The notes under the pieces: model-generated
Database searches by the model: none
What the model was told of the DNA's origin: nothing
Seen by the model: the letters and a program-made list of their open reading frames with translations, nothing else
Translations under genes and position numbers: made by a program
Shown here: piece by piece, positions 39,208 to 47,301 of the stretch
Layout: every line of letters starts with the position of its first letter
Numbering within the stretch: the stretch's first letter is position 1
NCBI GenBank assembly: GCA_963734725.1
Contig: CAVTIX010000009.1
Location: 124,001-188,000, forward strand
Direction of reading: 5' to 3'
DNA: 64,000 nucleotides
Source of the DNA: DASXKD01 sp963734725
GTDB taxonomy: Bacteria > Actinomycetota > Actinomycetes > Streptosporangiales > Streptosporangiaceae

Positions 39208-40545
39208 TTAATCTTGCCTGTTTACTGGTTGGCCCGCTCCGAGTTTGGCGAGGTAGTCAGCAAGGGAGTTCAGGATCTCGTCGGCGGTCTTGGTCCAGGT
39301 GAATGGCCGGGGGTTGTCGTTCCATGTGGCGATCCATTGCCTGATGTCGTTCTCCAGGGCCTGTACGGAGGTGTGCACGCCGCGGCGGATCAGTTTGCCG
39401 GTGAGCAGGCCGAACCATCGTTCGGCCTGGTTCATCCAGGAGGAGCCGGTCGGGGTGAAGTGGACGTGGAAGCGCGGGCGGCGGGCGAGCCAGGTCCTGA
39501 TCTCCGGCGTGTTGTGGGTGGCGTAGTTGTCGCAGACCAGGTGCACGTCGAGTGCGGTGGGCACGGCCTTGTCGATGCTGGCCAGGAACTTGCGGAACTC
39601 GGTGGCGCGGTGGCGGCGGTGCAGTTCGCTGATGACGGCGCCGTCGGCGATGGTGAAGGCGGCGAACAGGCTGGTGATGCCGTGCCGGGCGTAGTCGCAG
39701 GTGCGCCGCTCGGGCATGCCCGGCATCATCGGCAGCACCGGCTGGGACCGGTCCAGCGCCTGGATCTGGCTCTTCTCATCCACGCACAGCACCACCGCCT
39801 TCTCCGGCGGGTCGTGGTACAGGCCGACGACGTCAACGACCTTCTCCACAAATAGCGGGTCGGTGGATAGCTTGAAGGAGTCCTGCAGGTGCGGCTTGAG
39901 GTCGAACTTCTTCCAGATCCGCCCAATGGTTGACCTCGACAGCCCCGTGCGCCTGGCCATCGAGGCCCGCGACCAGTGCGTGTCCTTGCCCGGCAGGGAC
40001 TCCAAGGTCGCCACGACGACGTCCTCGACCCGGTCGAGGAGGATCGAGGGCGGCCGCCCGGGCCGCGGCTCATCCTGCAGGCCATCCAGGCGCCGGGCGA
40101 TGAACCGGGCCCGCCACCGGTCCACGGTTGACTCATCCACCCCAAGCCCGGCAGCGACCTGCTTGTTCGTCCCGCCCTCGGCGCAGGCCAGCACGATCTT
40201 CGCCCGCATCGCCAGGTACTGGGCGGTCTTCGCACGCCTGGCCCACCGGACCAGCTGCGCCCGCTCCGCCTCCTCCAAGACCAGCTCCGCCTTGGGCCTG
40301 CCGATTGGCGCCGCATCCTCCAGCCCGGCCAGCCGCCGGTCCGCGAACAGGCGCCGCCACTTCGACACCGACTTGACCGCCACCCCCAGCGCCTGCGCGG
40401 CACCGGCATTCGACATCCCGTCGGCACAGGCCAAGATGATCCGGGCCCGGTCAGCCCGCCGGCGCTCCGGCAGCCCCGCCCGGCGCACCAGCTCAGCCCG
40501 CTCATCAACAGACAGCACGATCTCGGCAGCAGAAGGACCCGGCAT
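39208..40545 (-). CDS. IS630-family transposase
   Basis: 445 residues, intact. The N-terminal half has two HTH units: ADGMSNAGAAQALGVAVKSV and AEGGTNKQVAAGLGVDESTV followed by DRWRARFI. The Tc1/mariner-type DDE core follows: VLCVDEKSQIQALDRSQPVL (first Asp), VHLVCDNYATHNTPEI (second Asp) and FHVHFTPTGSSWMNQAERWF (Glu). It excises and inserts the element at TA. ATG 40545 lies about 30 bp inside the right end. Confidence 0.93.
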   Translation of the reverse strand: MPGPSAAEIVLSVDERAELVRRAGLPERRRADRARIILACADGMSNAGAAQALGVAVKSVSKWRRLFADRRLAGLEDAAPIGRPKAELVLEEAERAQLVRWARRAKTAQYLAMRAKIVLACAEGGTNKQVAAGLGVDESTVDRWRARFIARRLDGLQDEPRPGRPPSILLDRVEDVVVATLESLPGKDTHWSRASMARRTGLSRSTIGRIWKKFDLKPHLQDSFKLSTDPLFVEKVVDVVGLYHDPPEKAVVLCVDEKSQIQALDRSQPVLPMMPGMPERRTCDYARHGITSLFAAFTIADGAVISELHRRHRATEFRKFLASIDKAVPTALDVHLVCDNYATHNTPEIRTWLARRPRFHVHFTPTGSSWMNQAERWFGLLTGKLIRRGVHTSVQALENDIRQWIATWNDNPRPFTWTKTADEILNSLADYLAKLGAGQPVNRQD

Positions 40546-40573
40546 AATCAGATCCTAGCAAAAATAACTCTAG

Positions 40574-40593
40574 GAACTTCTGACGCGGCACAC
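40574..40593. repeat. IS630 right terminal inverted repeat
   Basis: GAACTTCTGACGCGGCACAC, reverse complement of the left end with one mismatch, followed by target TA. Confidence 0.9.
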
Positions 40594-40595
40594 TA

Positions 40596-40951
40596 GGGGC
40601 AGGCCCCCTAAATCAGCGCCGGGCACGCCGGCCAGGCCCCCAAGACGCGCCCCGGCGGCCACGCGCAGATCACCCCGTTATGCGCCCAGCCGATTGCTGG
40701 CGACGACCTCCGGCAGAGCGCCCAGATCGGCGGTTACCGCACGTCAGGCGGCCGACTTGGTGGTGGCTGAGCGTGACGTTCACGGCGGGCGACTTGCGGC
40801 GTACGTAATGCACGAGATCGCTGGCCCGGCGCGGCTGCAGCCATTGTCGCCTGCCAGGCGCCGCATGGCCTGGTAAGGCAGGTCATGATAGGCCTTGATC
40901 GGTGACCGGCATCGCGGCCACCAGGATCAGAGCCCAGGAGAGCGGGCCGGC
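40596..40951. other. Stretch without a recognised gene
   Basis: Between IS630 and the NAD(P)-binding protein; nothing recognised. Confidence 0.35.
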
Positions 40952-41905
40952 ATGCCCACCTTTGCATCTGGTGAGCCCGGCGGGGAGCGGCCGGTCCTGG
41001 GTGGCTTCGATGTCGTGACCGGCGCGTTCAGCTATTCGGGGGCGGCGATCGCCCGCGGCCTGCTGGCCGCGGGCCGCCCGGTGCGGACGGTCACCGGGCA
41101 CCCAGGGCGCGCCCCCAGCGGCACGCCGATCGAGGTCCGCCCGCTCGATTTCGCCGACCCGGCCGGGCTGACCGCCTCGCTCCGCGGCGCCGGGACGCTG
41201 TACAACACCTACTGGGTCCGCTTTGCGAGAGGCCCGGTCGATCACCAGAGGGCGGTGGCCAACTCGCGGACACTGTTCCACGCCGCCCGCGACGCGGGGG
41301 TGGCGCGGATCGTCCACGTGTCGATCACGCATCCGAGCGCCGCATCCGCGTACTCCTACTTCCGCGGCAAGGCGGAGGTCGAGCGCATCCTCGCCGAGGC
41401 GGGAGTGCCGCATGCGATCGTGCGCCCGGCCATCCTGTTCGGCGGGGACGGCGTGCTCATCAACAACATCGCCTGGCTGCTGCGCCATCTGCCGGTGTTC
41501 GCCGTCGGCGGCACCGGCGCCTACCGCATCCGGCCTGTTCACGTCGACGACCTGGCCAGGCTGTGCCTGGCGGCAGGCTTGGCCACCGAGACGTACACCC
41601 TGGACGCGGTGGGACCCGAGCGGCCCGCCTTCTACGACCTGGTCTGCTTCGTCAAAGACGCCATCGGCAGCCGCTCGCGCGTGGTAGGCGTGCCGGGCGC
41701 CCTCATCCCGGCGGCCGCTCGAGTGCTGGGGTGGGCGTTGCGGGACACGCTGCTCACCGGTGATGAGTACCGCGCCATGGCCGATGGGCTGGCCGACATC
41801 GACGGCCCGCCGACCGGCCAGGTCGCCCTTACCCGGTGGATAACCGAGAACAAGGACTCACTCGGCCGCCGGTACGCCAACGAGATCGACCGTCACTTCC
41901 GCTGA
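40952..41905 (+). CDS. NAD(P)-binding SDR/NmrA-like protein
   Basis: 317 residues. The Rossmann glycine motif is unusual: VVTGAFSYSGAAIARGLL in place of GGTGFIG. Later elements fit the atypical/NDUFA9-like SDR group: VRPLDFADPAGLTASLRGAG, RIVHVSITHPSAASAYSYFR with the YFRGK segment (Tyr-x3-Lys absent in the strict form) and PHAIVRPAILFGGDGVLINN. It ends RYANEIDRHFR. These proteins bind NAD(P) and often act in quinone or lipid metabolism or as redox sensors. ATG 40952 follows GGAGAG. The upstream in-frame stretch to 40895 is judged non-coding. Confidence 0.8.
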   Translation: MPTFASGEPGGERPVLGGFDVVTGAFSYSGAAIARGLLAAGRPVRTVTGHPGRAPSGTPIEVRPLDFADPAGLTASLRGAGTLYNTYWVRFARGPVDHQRAVANSRTLFHAARDAGVARIVHVSITHPSAASAYSYFRGKAEVERILAEAGVPHAIVRPAILFGGDGVLINNIAWLLRHLPVFAVGGTGAYRIRPVHVDDLARLCLAAGLATETYTLDAVGPERPAFYDLVCFVKDAIGSRSRVVGVPGALIPAAARVLGWALRDTLLTGDEYRAMADGLADIDGPPTGQVALTRWITENKDSLGRRYANEIDRHFR

Positions 41906-42088
41906 ACCGCCAGCCACGGCGAAACGCTTGCATGCCACGGCCTGGATGGCCGCCGCCCCCTCAGGGCACCCGGGCCTGCCGAATGCAAACCACGCGCGCC
42001 TGCCCCGCCGATGGCCTCCACTGGCAGGGGATGACCCATCGCCACCAGAGCGGTTGAATAGCCCCAAGAAGACTGAAATGGGTGTCAC

Positions 42089-42322
42089 GTGATCGCCGCG
42101 TACATTCTGATCCAGACCGACCCGGGCAAGGCGGCTATCGTGGCTGCGGCGCTGCGAGACTTGCCGGACGTCGCGGAGACGGTGAGCCTGGCCGGGCCCT
42201 ACGACGTCATTGCCCGGGCCCAGGCGCGCAACATCGACCAGCTGGCCAAACTCGTCACCATCCGGGTCCAGGCTCTCGACGGCGTGCGGCGGACGATGAG
42301 CCGCCCGGTCGTTCACCTGTGA
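42089..42322 (+). CDS. Stand-alone Lrp/AsnC ligand-binding (RAM) domain protein
   Basis: 77 residues: IAAYILIQTDPGKAAIVAAA, then VAETVSLAGPYDVIARAQAR and LDGVRRTMSRPVVHL. This is only the RAM effector-binding domain; the helix-turn-helix of Lrp regulators is missing, as in known stand-alone RAM proteins. It probably forms beta-alpha ferredoxin-like oligomers that bind an amino acid. The GTG start (42089) follows GGGTGTC. The next small ORF begins 13 bp after its stop. Confidence 0.85.
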   Translation: MIAAYILIQTDPGKAAIVAAALRDLPDVAETVSLAGPYDVIARAQARNIDQLAKLVTIRVQALDGVRRTMSRPVVHL

Positions 42323-42335
42323 GGAACCGGTCGCC

Positions 42336-42509
42336 GTGGACCACCACACCACCATCCGCGAGGTGGGTGAGGGCGGCGCCCAGGCGGTCTGCTCATGCGG
42401 CTGGCGCGGCCCGGTGTTCGGCACCGGCAAGACGGCCAGAACGATGGACGCACTGCAGCGCGCGGCCGAGGCCGGCGATCTGCACAAGTGGGAGATGTCC
42501 CGGCAATAA
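42336..42509 (+). CDS. Small CxC-containing protein, 57 residues
   Basis: GTG 42336 opens VDHHTTIREVGEGGAQAVCS, then CGWRGPVFGTGKTARTMD and ALQRAAEAGDLHKWEMSRQ. The CSCGWRG motif is a common half zinc ribbon of small actinobacterial proteins. GAGGAACCGG just before the start is a weak ribosome site. It lies 13 bp after the RAM gene and may be cotranscribed. Function unknown. Confidence 0.6.
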   Translation: MDHHTTIREVGEGGAQAVCSCGWRGPVFGTGKTARTMDALQRAAEAGDLHKWEMSRQ

Positions 42510-42673
42510 CCGGCGCCCCGCACCCGGCTCCTCGGCGCGCAGAACCTGCGGATCTGGCCGGTCAGCGTCTTGAGCGGACTCCAGCCGATGCCCACGCAGA
42601 TTGGGCGGATATTTCGTTGACGGCCGGGTCAGGTCCTGGCTCATCTGGCTGCAGGATGGGTAGGAGTCTCAGC

Positions 42674-43024
42674 GTGCGATTTTCTGGCTACTCCTTCGGT
42701 TCGGTGCGGGTGGACGGCGTGACCTATACCCACGACCTGATCATCGACCGCGGGAAGATCCGCAAGCGCAAGAAGGGCGCTTCCCGCCAGTTCCGCGGCG
42801 CCTACGGCCACACCCCGCTGTCGGCCGCCGAGGACATCCCGTAGCGGTGCCGCCGGCTGGTGATCGGCACCGACGCTGACGGGCGGCTGCCGGTGGTTCA
42901 GGACGTCTGCGAACAGGCCCGCCGCCGCGAGGTCGACCTGGCCATCTTGCCCACGGCACAGGCGATCAGCCTGCTGGCCAAGACCACCAAGGACACCAAC
43001 GCCATCTTGCACCTGACCTGCTGA
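42674..43024 (+). pseudogene. MTH938/NDUFAF3-domain protein with in-frame TAG
   Basis: GTG 42674 follows TAGGAG by 7 bp and opens VRFSGYSFGSVRVDGVTYTH, then DLIIDRGKIRKRKKGASR. At codon 57 (42842-42844) TAG stands where the family has Trp (EDIP-W). The same frame continues RCRRLVIGTDADGRLPVVQD and VDLAILPTAQAISLLAKTTK up to NAILHLTC and TGA at 43022, a full-length 116-residue protein. A G-to-A change explains the stop without any frameshift. The fold is a small alpha/beta unit of unknown function. Confidence 0.8.
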
Positions 43025-43381
43025 CCTGCCAGCGCGGCAATGGCGAACGCGGCCAGGGGCCTGGCCGGCCGCGTTGTCCTGGCAGCGCCACGGGGACCAG
43101 CGTGCTTGTGCTGAGCCGTCAGAGCCCGGTCGCGCCGTCGATGCGCCCAGCATCCAGGTCCCGCGCCTTGATCACCAGCTCTATTTGAGCCCGCCCGCGT
43201 TACCCTGCCAGCCGGGCCCCAGCAGCCCACGGCCGGCTTCCCGGCGCCCGCCCGCTGAGCGCAGACACCCCCCCCGGGATCAGGTCCGTGCTGGCGCCCG
43301 CCCTGGTCAGCAGCTCAGCCAGCAACCGGTAGCGGTCAAGGCCCCTTGATGCCGAGGCTGATAGACCAGCACAATGGGGCC
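43025..43381. other. Stretch without a recognised gene
   Basis: No convincing frame. Contains a CCCCCCCC run (43268-43275), a place where sequence length errors are likely. Confidence 0.35.
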
Positions 43382-43735
43382 GTGTCCGCCCAGGAAATCG
43401 ACCAGTACCTCGATGCCCTCGAAGAGCCCAAGCACACAACGCTGGCCCAGCTGCGCCAGACGATCCTCGATATCCTCCCCGAGGCCGAGCAGGGGATCTC
43501 CTACGGCGTCCCGGCCTTCAAGGTCCGGGGAAAGACAATCGCCGGGTTCGCCGCGTTCAAGGACCACCTGAGCTACCTGCCGCACAGCGGCTCGGTCTTC
43601 CCCCAGCTCAAAGACGAGCTCACGGGTTACTCAACCACGTCAGGGGCCCTGCGCTTCAGTATCGACCAGCCCCTGCCGGCATCCCTGGTGGAAAAGCTGA
43701 TCGCGGTGCGGCTGCAGCAAGCCTTTCTTGCTTGA
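43382..43735 (+). CDS. DUF1801 (YdhG-like) protein
   Basis: 117 residues from GTG 43382 (VSAQEIDQYLDALEEPKHTT). The family core is AQLRQTILDILPEAEQGISY then GVPAFKVRGKTIAGFAAFKD and HLSYLPHSGSVFPQL, ending in a basic helix. Members are small soluble proteins similar to the iron chaperone frataxin in fold; function uncertain. An in-frame TTG at 43346 gives 12 more codons, but these look non-native. Single gene. Confidence 0.8.
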   Translation: MSAQEIDQYLDALEEPKHTTLAQLRQTILDILPEAEQGISYGVPAFKVRGKTIAGFAAFKDHLSYLPHSGSVFPQLKDELTGYSTTSGALRFSIDQPLPASLVEKLIAVRLQQAFLA

Positions 43736-44109
43736 GGGATCGCACAACCGCCGCGGCGCAAGCCACCAGCCGTTGTCGGTGGCTGCCACCGGCCCACCGA
43801 TCACCCACATCTGCGCACCACGACACGCAGGGCCGATACCGCCGGGCCGCCGCCCGAACGGGTTGGGCGCGCGTGGAGGCAGGAGGTGCATTAATCACAG
43901 ACAGTGACGTTAACCGGGGCGGCCACGCGGCCGATCGCCGACTCGGTCCTGCGGACAGGAGCGCAGCCCGGATTGCAGGGCGTGCTCAGATTATTCGTTA
44001 TTGGGCGCTGGCTGCGTTCTCCGGAGTAAGTCGGGGAGAGTGGTTTTTCCGTTGTCTCCGAAGCGGGCCCTGACCTGCAGCTATGCCTGCCGGTTCCAGG
44101 CTTCTCCGG
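43736..44109. other. Stretch without a recognised gene
   Basis: Gap between convergent genes; no gene seen. No obvious terminator hairpin with T-run. Confidence 0.35.
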
Positions 44110-44844
44110 CTATTCTCCGCGACACGCGCGGTTGGTCGGCGCAGCCGGTCTGGACTGGCCCGGGCTCACCAGGCCGCTCTCGTAGGCCAGGATGACGGCC
44201 TGGACCCGGTCGCGCAACTGGAGTTTGGCGAGGAGCCGGGCGACATGAGTCTTGATGGTCGCGTCGCTGAGGGTGAGCTGGGCGGCGATCTCGGCGTTGC
44301 TCAGGCCGCGGGCCAGCAGCCGCAGCACGTCGAGTTCGCGGGGCGTGAGGTGGGACAGGTCACGGCGCATCAGCGCGGGAGCCGAGGACTGGAAGGCGAA
44401 CCGTTCGACGAGCCTGCGCGTGATGGACGGGGCGAGCAGTGCGTCGCCGGCGCGGACCATGCGGATGGCGGCGGTGAGGTACTCGGGCGACACGTGCTTG
44501 AGCAGGAAGCCGCTGGCCCCGGCGGCCAGCGCGCTGTAGACGTACTGGTCGAGGTCGAACGTGGTCAGCATGATGATCCGGCAGTCGGTGCCCGGCTCAG
44601 CGGCCAGGATGCGCCTGGTGGCTTCCAGGCCGTCCATTTCCGGCATCCGGATGTCCATCAGCACCACGTCCGGGTGGTGTTCGAGCGCCGCGGCGACGGC
44701 CTGCGCACCGTCGGCGGCTTCCGCGATGACGGGGATCCCTGCATCGCGCAAGATCATGCGGAATCCGGTCCGCACCAGGGTCTGGTCATCGACGATCAGA
44801 ACGCGCGGGGCGGGCTCACCGGGTGTGCTGTCAGCGTCGCTCAC
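44110..44844 (-). CDS. Two-component response regulator, NarL/LuxR family
   Basis: 244 residues from GTG 44844 (VSDADSTPGEP). The receiver domain has RVLIVDDQTLVRTGFRMILR, phosphoacceptor Asp in PDVVLMDIRMPEMDGLEA, Thr in IIMLTTFD and Lys in GFLLKHVSPE. The LuxR DNA-binding domain is LTPRELDVLRLLARGLSNAE then IAAQLTLSDATIKTHVARLL. The start codon overlaps the stop of the kinase gene (GTGA), so the two are coupled. The likely target is the divergent ABC/FtsX transporter operon, a common arrangement in actinomycetes. Confidence 0.9.
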   Translation of the reverse strand: MSDADSTPGEPAPRVLIVDDQTLVRTGFRMILRDAGIPVIAEAADGAQAVAAALEHHPDVVLMDIRMPEMDGLEATRRILAAEPGTDCRIIMLTTFDLDQYVYSALAAGASGFLLKHVSPEYLTAAIRMVRAGDALLAPSITRRLVERFAFQSSAPALMRRDLSHLTPRELDVLRLLARGLSNAEIAAQLTLSDATIKTHVARLLAKLQLRDRVQAVILAYESGLVSPGQSRPAAPTNRACRGE

Positions 44845-46217
44845 GACGGCACCGGGACCGCCGCCAGGGATGGCTGCTCGGGGAACCGGGCGCGGACCCG
44901 CCACCCGCCACCGGGCTGGCTCCCGGCGTCCAGGTCGCCGCCGTACAGCAAGACGCGCTCCCGCAGGCCGAGCAGGCCACGGCCGCCGCCGGGCAGTGCC
45001 CCCAGCGCGCCAGGTGCACCGCGGGGACGTGGGGCCGCTTTGCCTGGCCCGCCATCGTCGGCGACCTCGACCACCAGGGCATCGTCCCGGTAGTCGAGTG
45101 TGACGGTCGCGGATGATTGCTCGGCGTGTTTGATCACGTTGGTGAGCGCTTCCTGTATGACGCGGTAGGCGGCCAGGTCCATGCCCGGCGGCAGTGCCCG
45201 CGCGGTGCCGTGCACATGGAGCTCGACGGGCAGCCCGGCGGCGGTCACCCGGTCGATGAGCGGGCGGACCTGGTCCAGGCCGGGCTGGGGCCGGAGCGGT
45301 GCGGTGTCCTGGGCAACGGCCGGATCGGCCTCTTCTGGCTCGCCCGGCTGCGCGAGCAGGCCGAGCATGTGCTGAAGCTCGGTGATGGCCTCCCGGCCGC
45401 TTTCCTCGATGGCCAGCAGTGCCGACCTGGCCTCCTCCGGCGAGGCACCGAGCACCCGCCGGGCTGCGCCGGCCTGCACCACCATCATGCTGACATTGTG
45501 CGTCACCACGTCGTGCAGCTCACGGGCGATACGCGCCCGCTCGTGCCCGACGGCCTGGCGGGTAGCGCTCTCTTGCCCTTCCTTGAGCCGGAGCAGCCGT
45601 GCCTGTGATTCGCTCGCGCGGCGCTGGCTCAGGCGCGCGGCGTTGCCGACGACAAGGACAACCATGATGAACACCAGCAGCGCCGCGAGCATCGTGTAGT
45701 TGCCGATCGGTGTCGGCCACATGCCGCGGACGACCAGGACGACGGCTACCGCTGGCATGCTGAGCAGCGCCGCGACCCTGTGCTTGCTATGCATTACCGC
45801 GGAGTAGGCCGCGGGTACCAGCGCGATCAGATCGATCGCGATGGTTGCGGTGGACCCCCGCAGCGGCCCTGGGAGCGCGACCACCAGGCACGCCGCCAGG
45901 CACAGCCAGAACGCGGTGAGCGGGCGGAACCGGCGGATTGCCAGCGGCGCCGTCCTGGCCGCCACCGCGGGAAGGATGGCCTGCCATCCGGGCCTGCCCA
46001 CGAAGGGAACCGCCGCCGACACCGGACCCGCCAGGTTCCTGACCGCGAGGCCAGCCACGGCCAGAGAGGCAACCGCGGCCGCTATGGGCAGCGCGATATC
46101 CGCCGCGATCTGACGCGCGCTCGGCGGATCCGCGGATCGCGCGGACGCGGACAATCTCGGCCACCAGCTGCGCTTCCCCAGCGGTCCGGGTGCCGGCTCG
46201 ACGCTGTGTCCGTTCAC
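44841..46217 (-). CDS. Sensor histidine kinase, HisKA_3 type
   Basis: 458 residues from GTG 46217. Five to six membrane helices span about residues 35-205 (IAADIALPIAAAVASLAVAG, TAFWLCLAACLVVALPG, MLAALLVFIMVVLVVGNAA). HisKA_3 follows with the phosphohistidine in ERARIARELHDVVTHNVSMM. The ATPase domain has VIQEALTNVIKHAEQSSATV (N-box) and GRGLLGLRERVLLYGGDLDA (G-box). NarL-type partner kinases with intramembrane sensing often respond to cell-wall antibiotics. The exact start is uncertain; the frame reaches 46310. Confidence 0.88.
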   Translation of the reverse strand: MNGHSVEPAPGPLGKRSWWPRLSASARSADPPSARQIAADIALPIAAAVASLAVAGLAVRNLAGPVSAAVPFVGRPGWQAILPAVAARTAPLAIRRFRPLTAFWLCLAACLVVALPGPLRGSTATIAIDLIALVPAAYSAVMHSKHRVAALLSMPAVAVVLVVRGMWPTPIGNYTMLAALLVFIMVVLVVGNAARLSQRRASESQARLLRLKEGQESATRQAVGHERARIARELHDVVTHNVSMMVVQAGAARRVLGASPEEARSALLAIEESGREAITELQHMLGLLAQPGEPEEADPAVAQDTAPLRPQPGLDQVRPLIDRVTAAGLPVELHVHGTARALPPGMDLAAYRVIQEALTNVIKHAEQSSATVTLDYRDDALVVEVADDGGPGKAAPRPRGAPGALGALPGGGRGLLGLRERVLLYGGDLDAGSQPGGGWRVRARFPEQPSLAAVPVPS

Positions 46218-46462
46218 CAGCCCATTGTCGCGCAGTGAACCGTCGGTGCCATCGCCCGTGCGGGCTAACTCATACCCCGCACGGATGAACGGCAGCCGGA
46301 AGCAGCCCACTGAAGATTACACAGCGGGGCCGATGCCAGCGCAGCGGCACCTCGCCTACCTTTCCGGCATGGATGCCGCAATGGAACTCAGCGGAGTCAC
46401 GAAACGCCGATTGCGGCAAGTGATGACGTGCCCAGGCTGACAACGAAAGCAGGGGTGACACG

Positions 46463-47179
46463 ATGAGCATGCTGGAACTGCGCCTGGTGTCCAAGGTGTA
46501 CGGCCAGGGCGCCGCCGAGGTGCACGCGCTGCGCGAGGTTAGCCTTGAAGTCGGCCCCGGGACGATGGTGGCGGTGATGGGGCCGAGCGGGTCGGGCAAG
46601 TCGACGCTGCTGACCATCGCCGGCAGCCTGGAGGAAACGACCAGCGGGCAGGTCCTCGTCGCCGGGCAGGACCTGGCCAGGATGTCACGCAACGACAAGG
46701 CGCGGCTGCGCCGCCGGTCGATCGGGTACGTGTTCCAGGGCTTTACCCTGCTCCCAGGGCTGACCGCCGCGGAGAACGTCGCTTTGCCGCTGGAACTGGA
46801 CGGCGTCGGGGCGCGGAAGGCCCGGGAAGCCGCGCTGCGCGTGCTTACCGATCTGGGCTTGGCGGACCGCGCGTCGAACCACCCGGATCAGCTGTCCGGC
46901 GGGGAACGGCAGCGGGTCGCGATCGCCCGCGCCGTAATCGGCGACCGGCACCTGCTACTCGCCGGCGAGCCATCCGGCGCGCTGGATTCGGCCAACGCTG
47001 AGGCGGTGATGCGCATGATCCACACCGCGTGCCAGCAAGGCCTCGCCGCCGTGGTCGTCACGCACGACGCACAGCTCGCCTCGTGGGCGGACCGGGTGGT
47101 GTCCATCCGGGACGGCCGCATCGCCGGCCAGACGGTGCCCGCGCCGGGCCCGCAGTCGCTGCTGGGGCGGGACCGGTGA
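46463..47179 (+). CDS. ABC transporter ATP-binding protein with altered Walker B
   Basis: 238 residues of the MacB/LolD type. Walker A VMGPSGSGKSTLLTIAGSLE, Q-loop YVFQGFTLLPGLTAAENVAL, signature HPDQLSGGERQRVAIARAVI and H-loop VVVTHDAQL are all normal. Walker B reads RHLLLAGEPSGALDS, where the family has LLLADEP: the Mg-coordinating Asp is Gly. The following Glu is kept. It pairs with the FtsX permease downstream. GAAAGCAGGGGTG precedes the ATG. Control by the divergent two-component system is likely. Confidence 0.88.
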   Translation: MSMLELRLVSKVYGQGAAEVHALREVSLEVGPGTMVAVMGPSGSGKSTLLTIAGSLEETTSGQVLVAGQDLARMSRNDKARLRRRSIGYVFQGFTLLPGLTAAENVALPLELDGVGARKAREAALRVLTDLGLADRASNHPDQLSGGERQRVAIARAVIGDRHLLLAGEPSGALDSANAEAVMRMIHTACQQGLAAVVVTHDAQLASWADRVVSIRDGRIAGQTVPAPGPQSLLGRDR

Positions 47180-47301
47180 TTGCCGCGCTGCTCGTGCTCG
47201 GCCTGCTCACCGTAGCGGTGGCGATCTGGAGGGGCCAGCGTCGTCATCGTGGACCAGACCGCGCCGCGCCAGGCCCGGGGTCGCCGGGGCGGGACCAGTG
47301 A
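47177..47301 (+). pseudogene. Duplicated scrap of the FtsX gene start
   Basis: A short frame reads AALLVLGLLTVAVAIWRGQR. The same DNA recurs 230 bp later as the start of the permease (LLVLGLLTVAVAATIW). A partial tandem duplication with later divergence explains both. It overlaps the ends of the ATPase and permease genes by a few bases and could also serve as a translational link. Confidence 0.45.

Larger units (their letters stand above)
39182..40593. mobile_element. IS630-family insertion sequence, complete
   Basis: 1,412 bp with 20-bp terminal inverted repeats (one mismatch) and one transposase on the minus strand. It is flanked by TA on both sides (39180-39181 and 40594-40595), the expected IS630 target duplication. 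All parts look intact, so it is probably a recent arrival. Confidence 0.9.

Noticed and set aside
41220..41690. Plus frame inside the NAD(P)-binding gene (154 codons)
   Set aside because: Out-of-frame shadow of a gene with clear Rossmann motifs.
44083..45093. 336-codon plus-strand frame
   Set aside because: Antisense of the NarL-type regulator and kinase end, which show all expected motifs.
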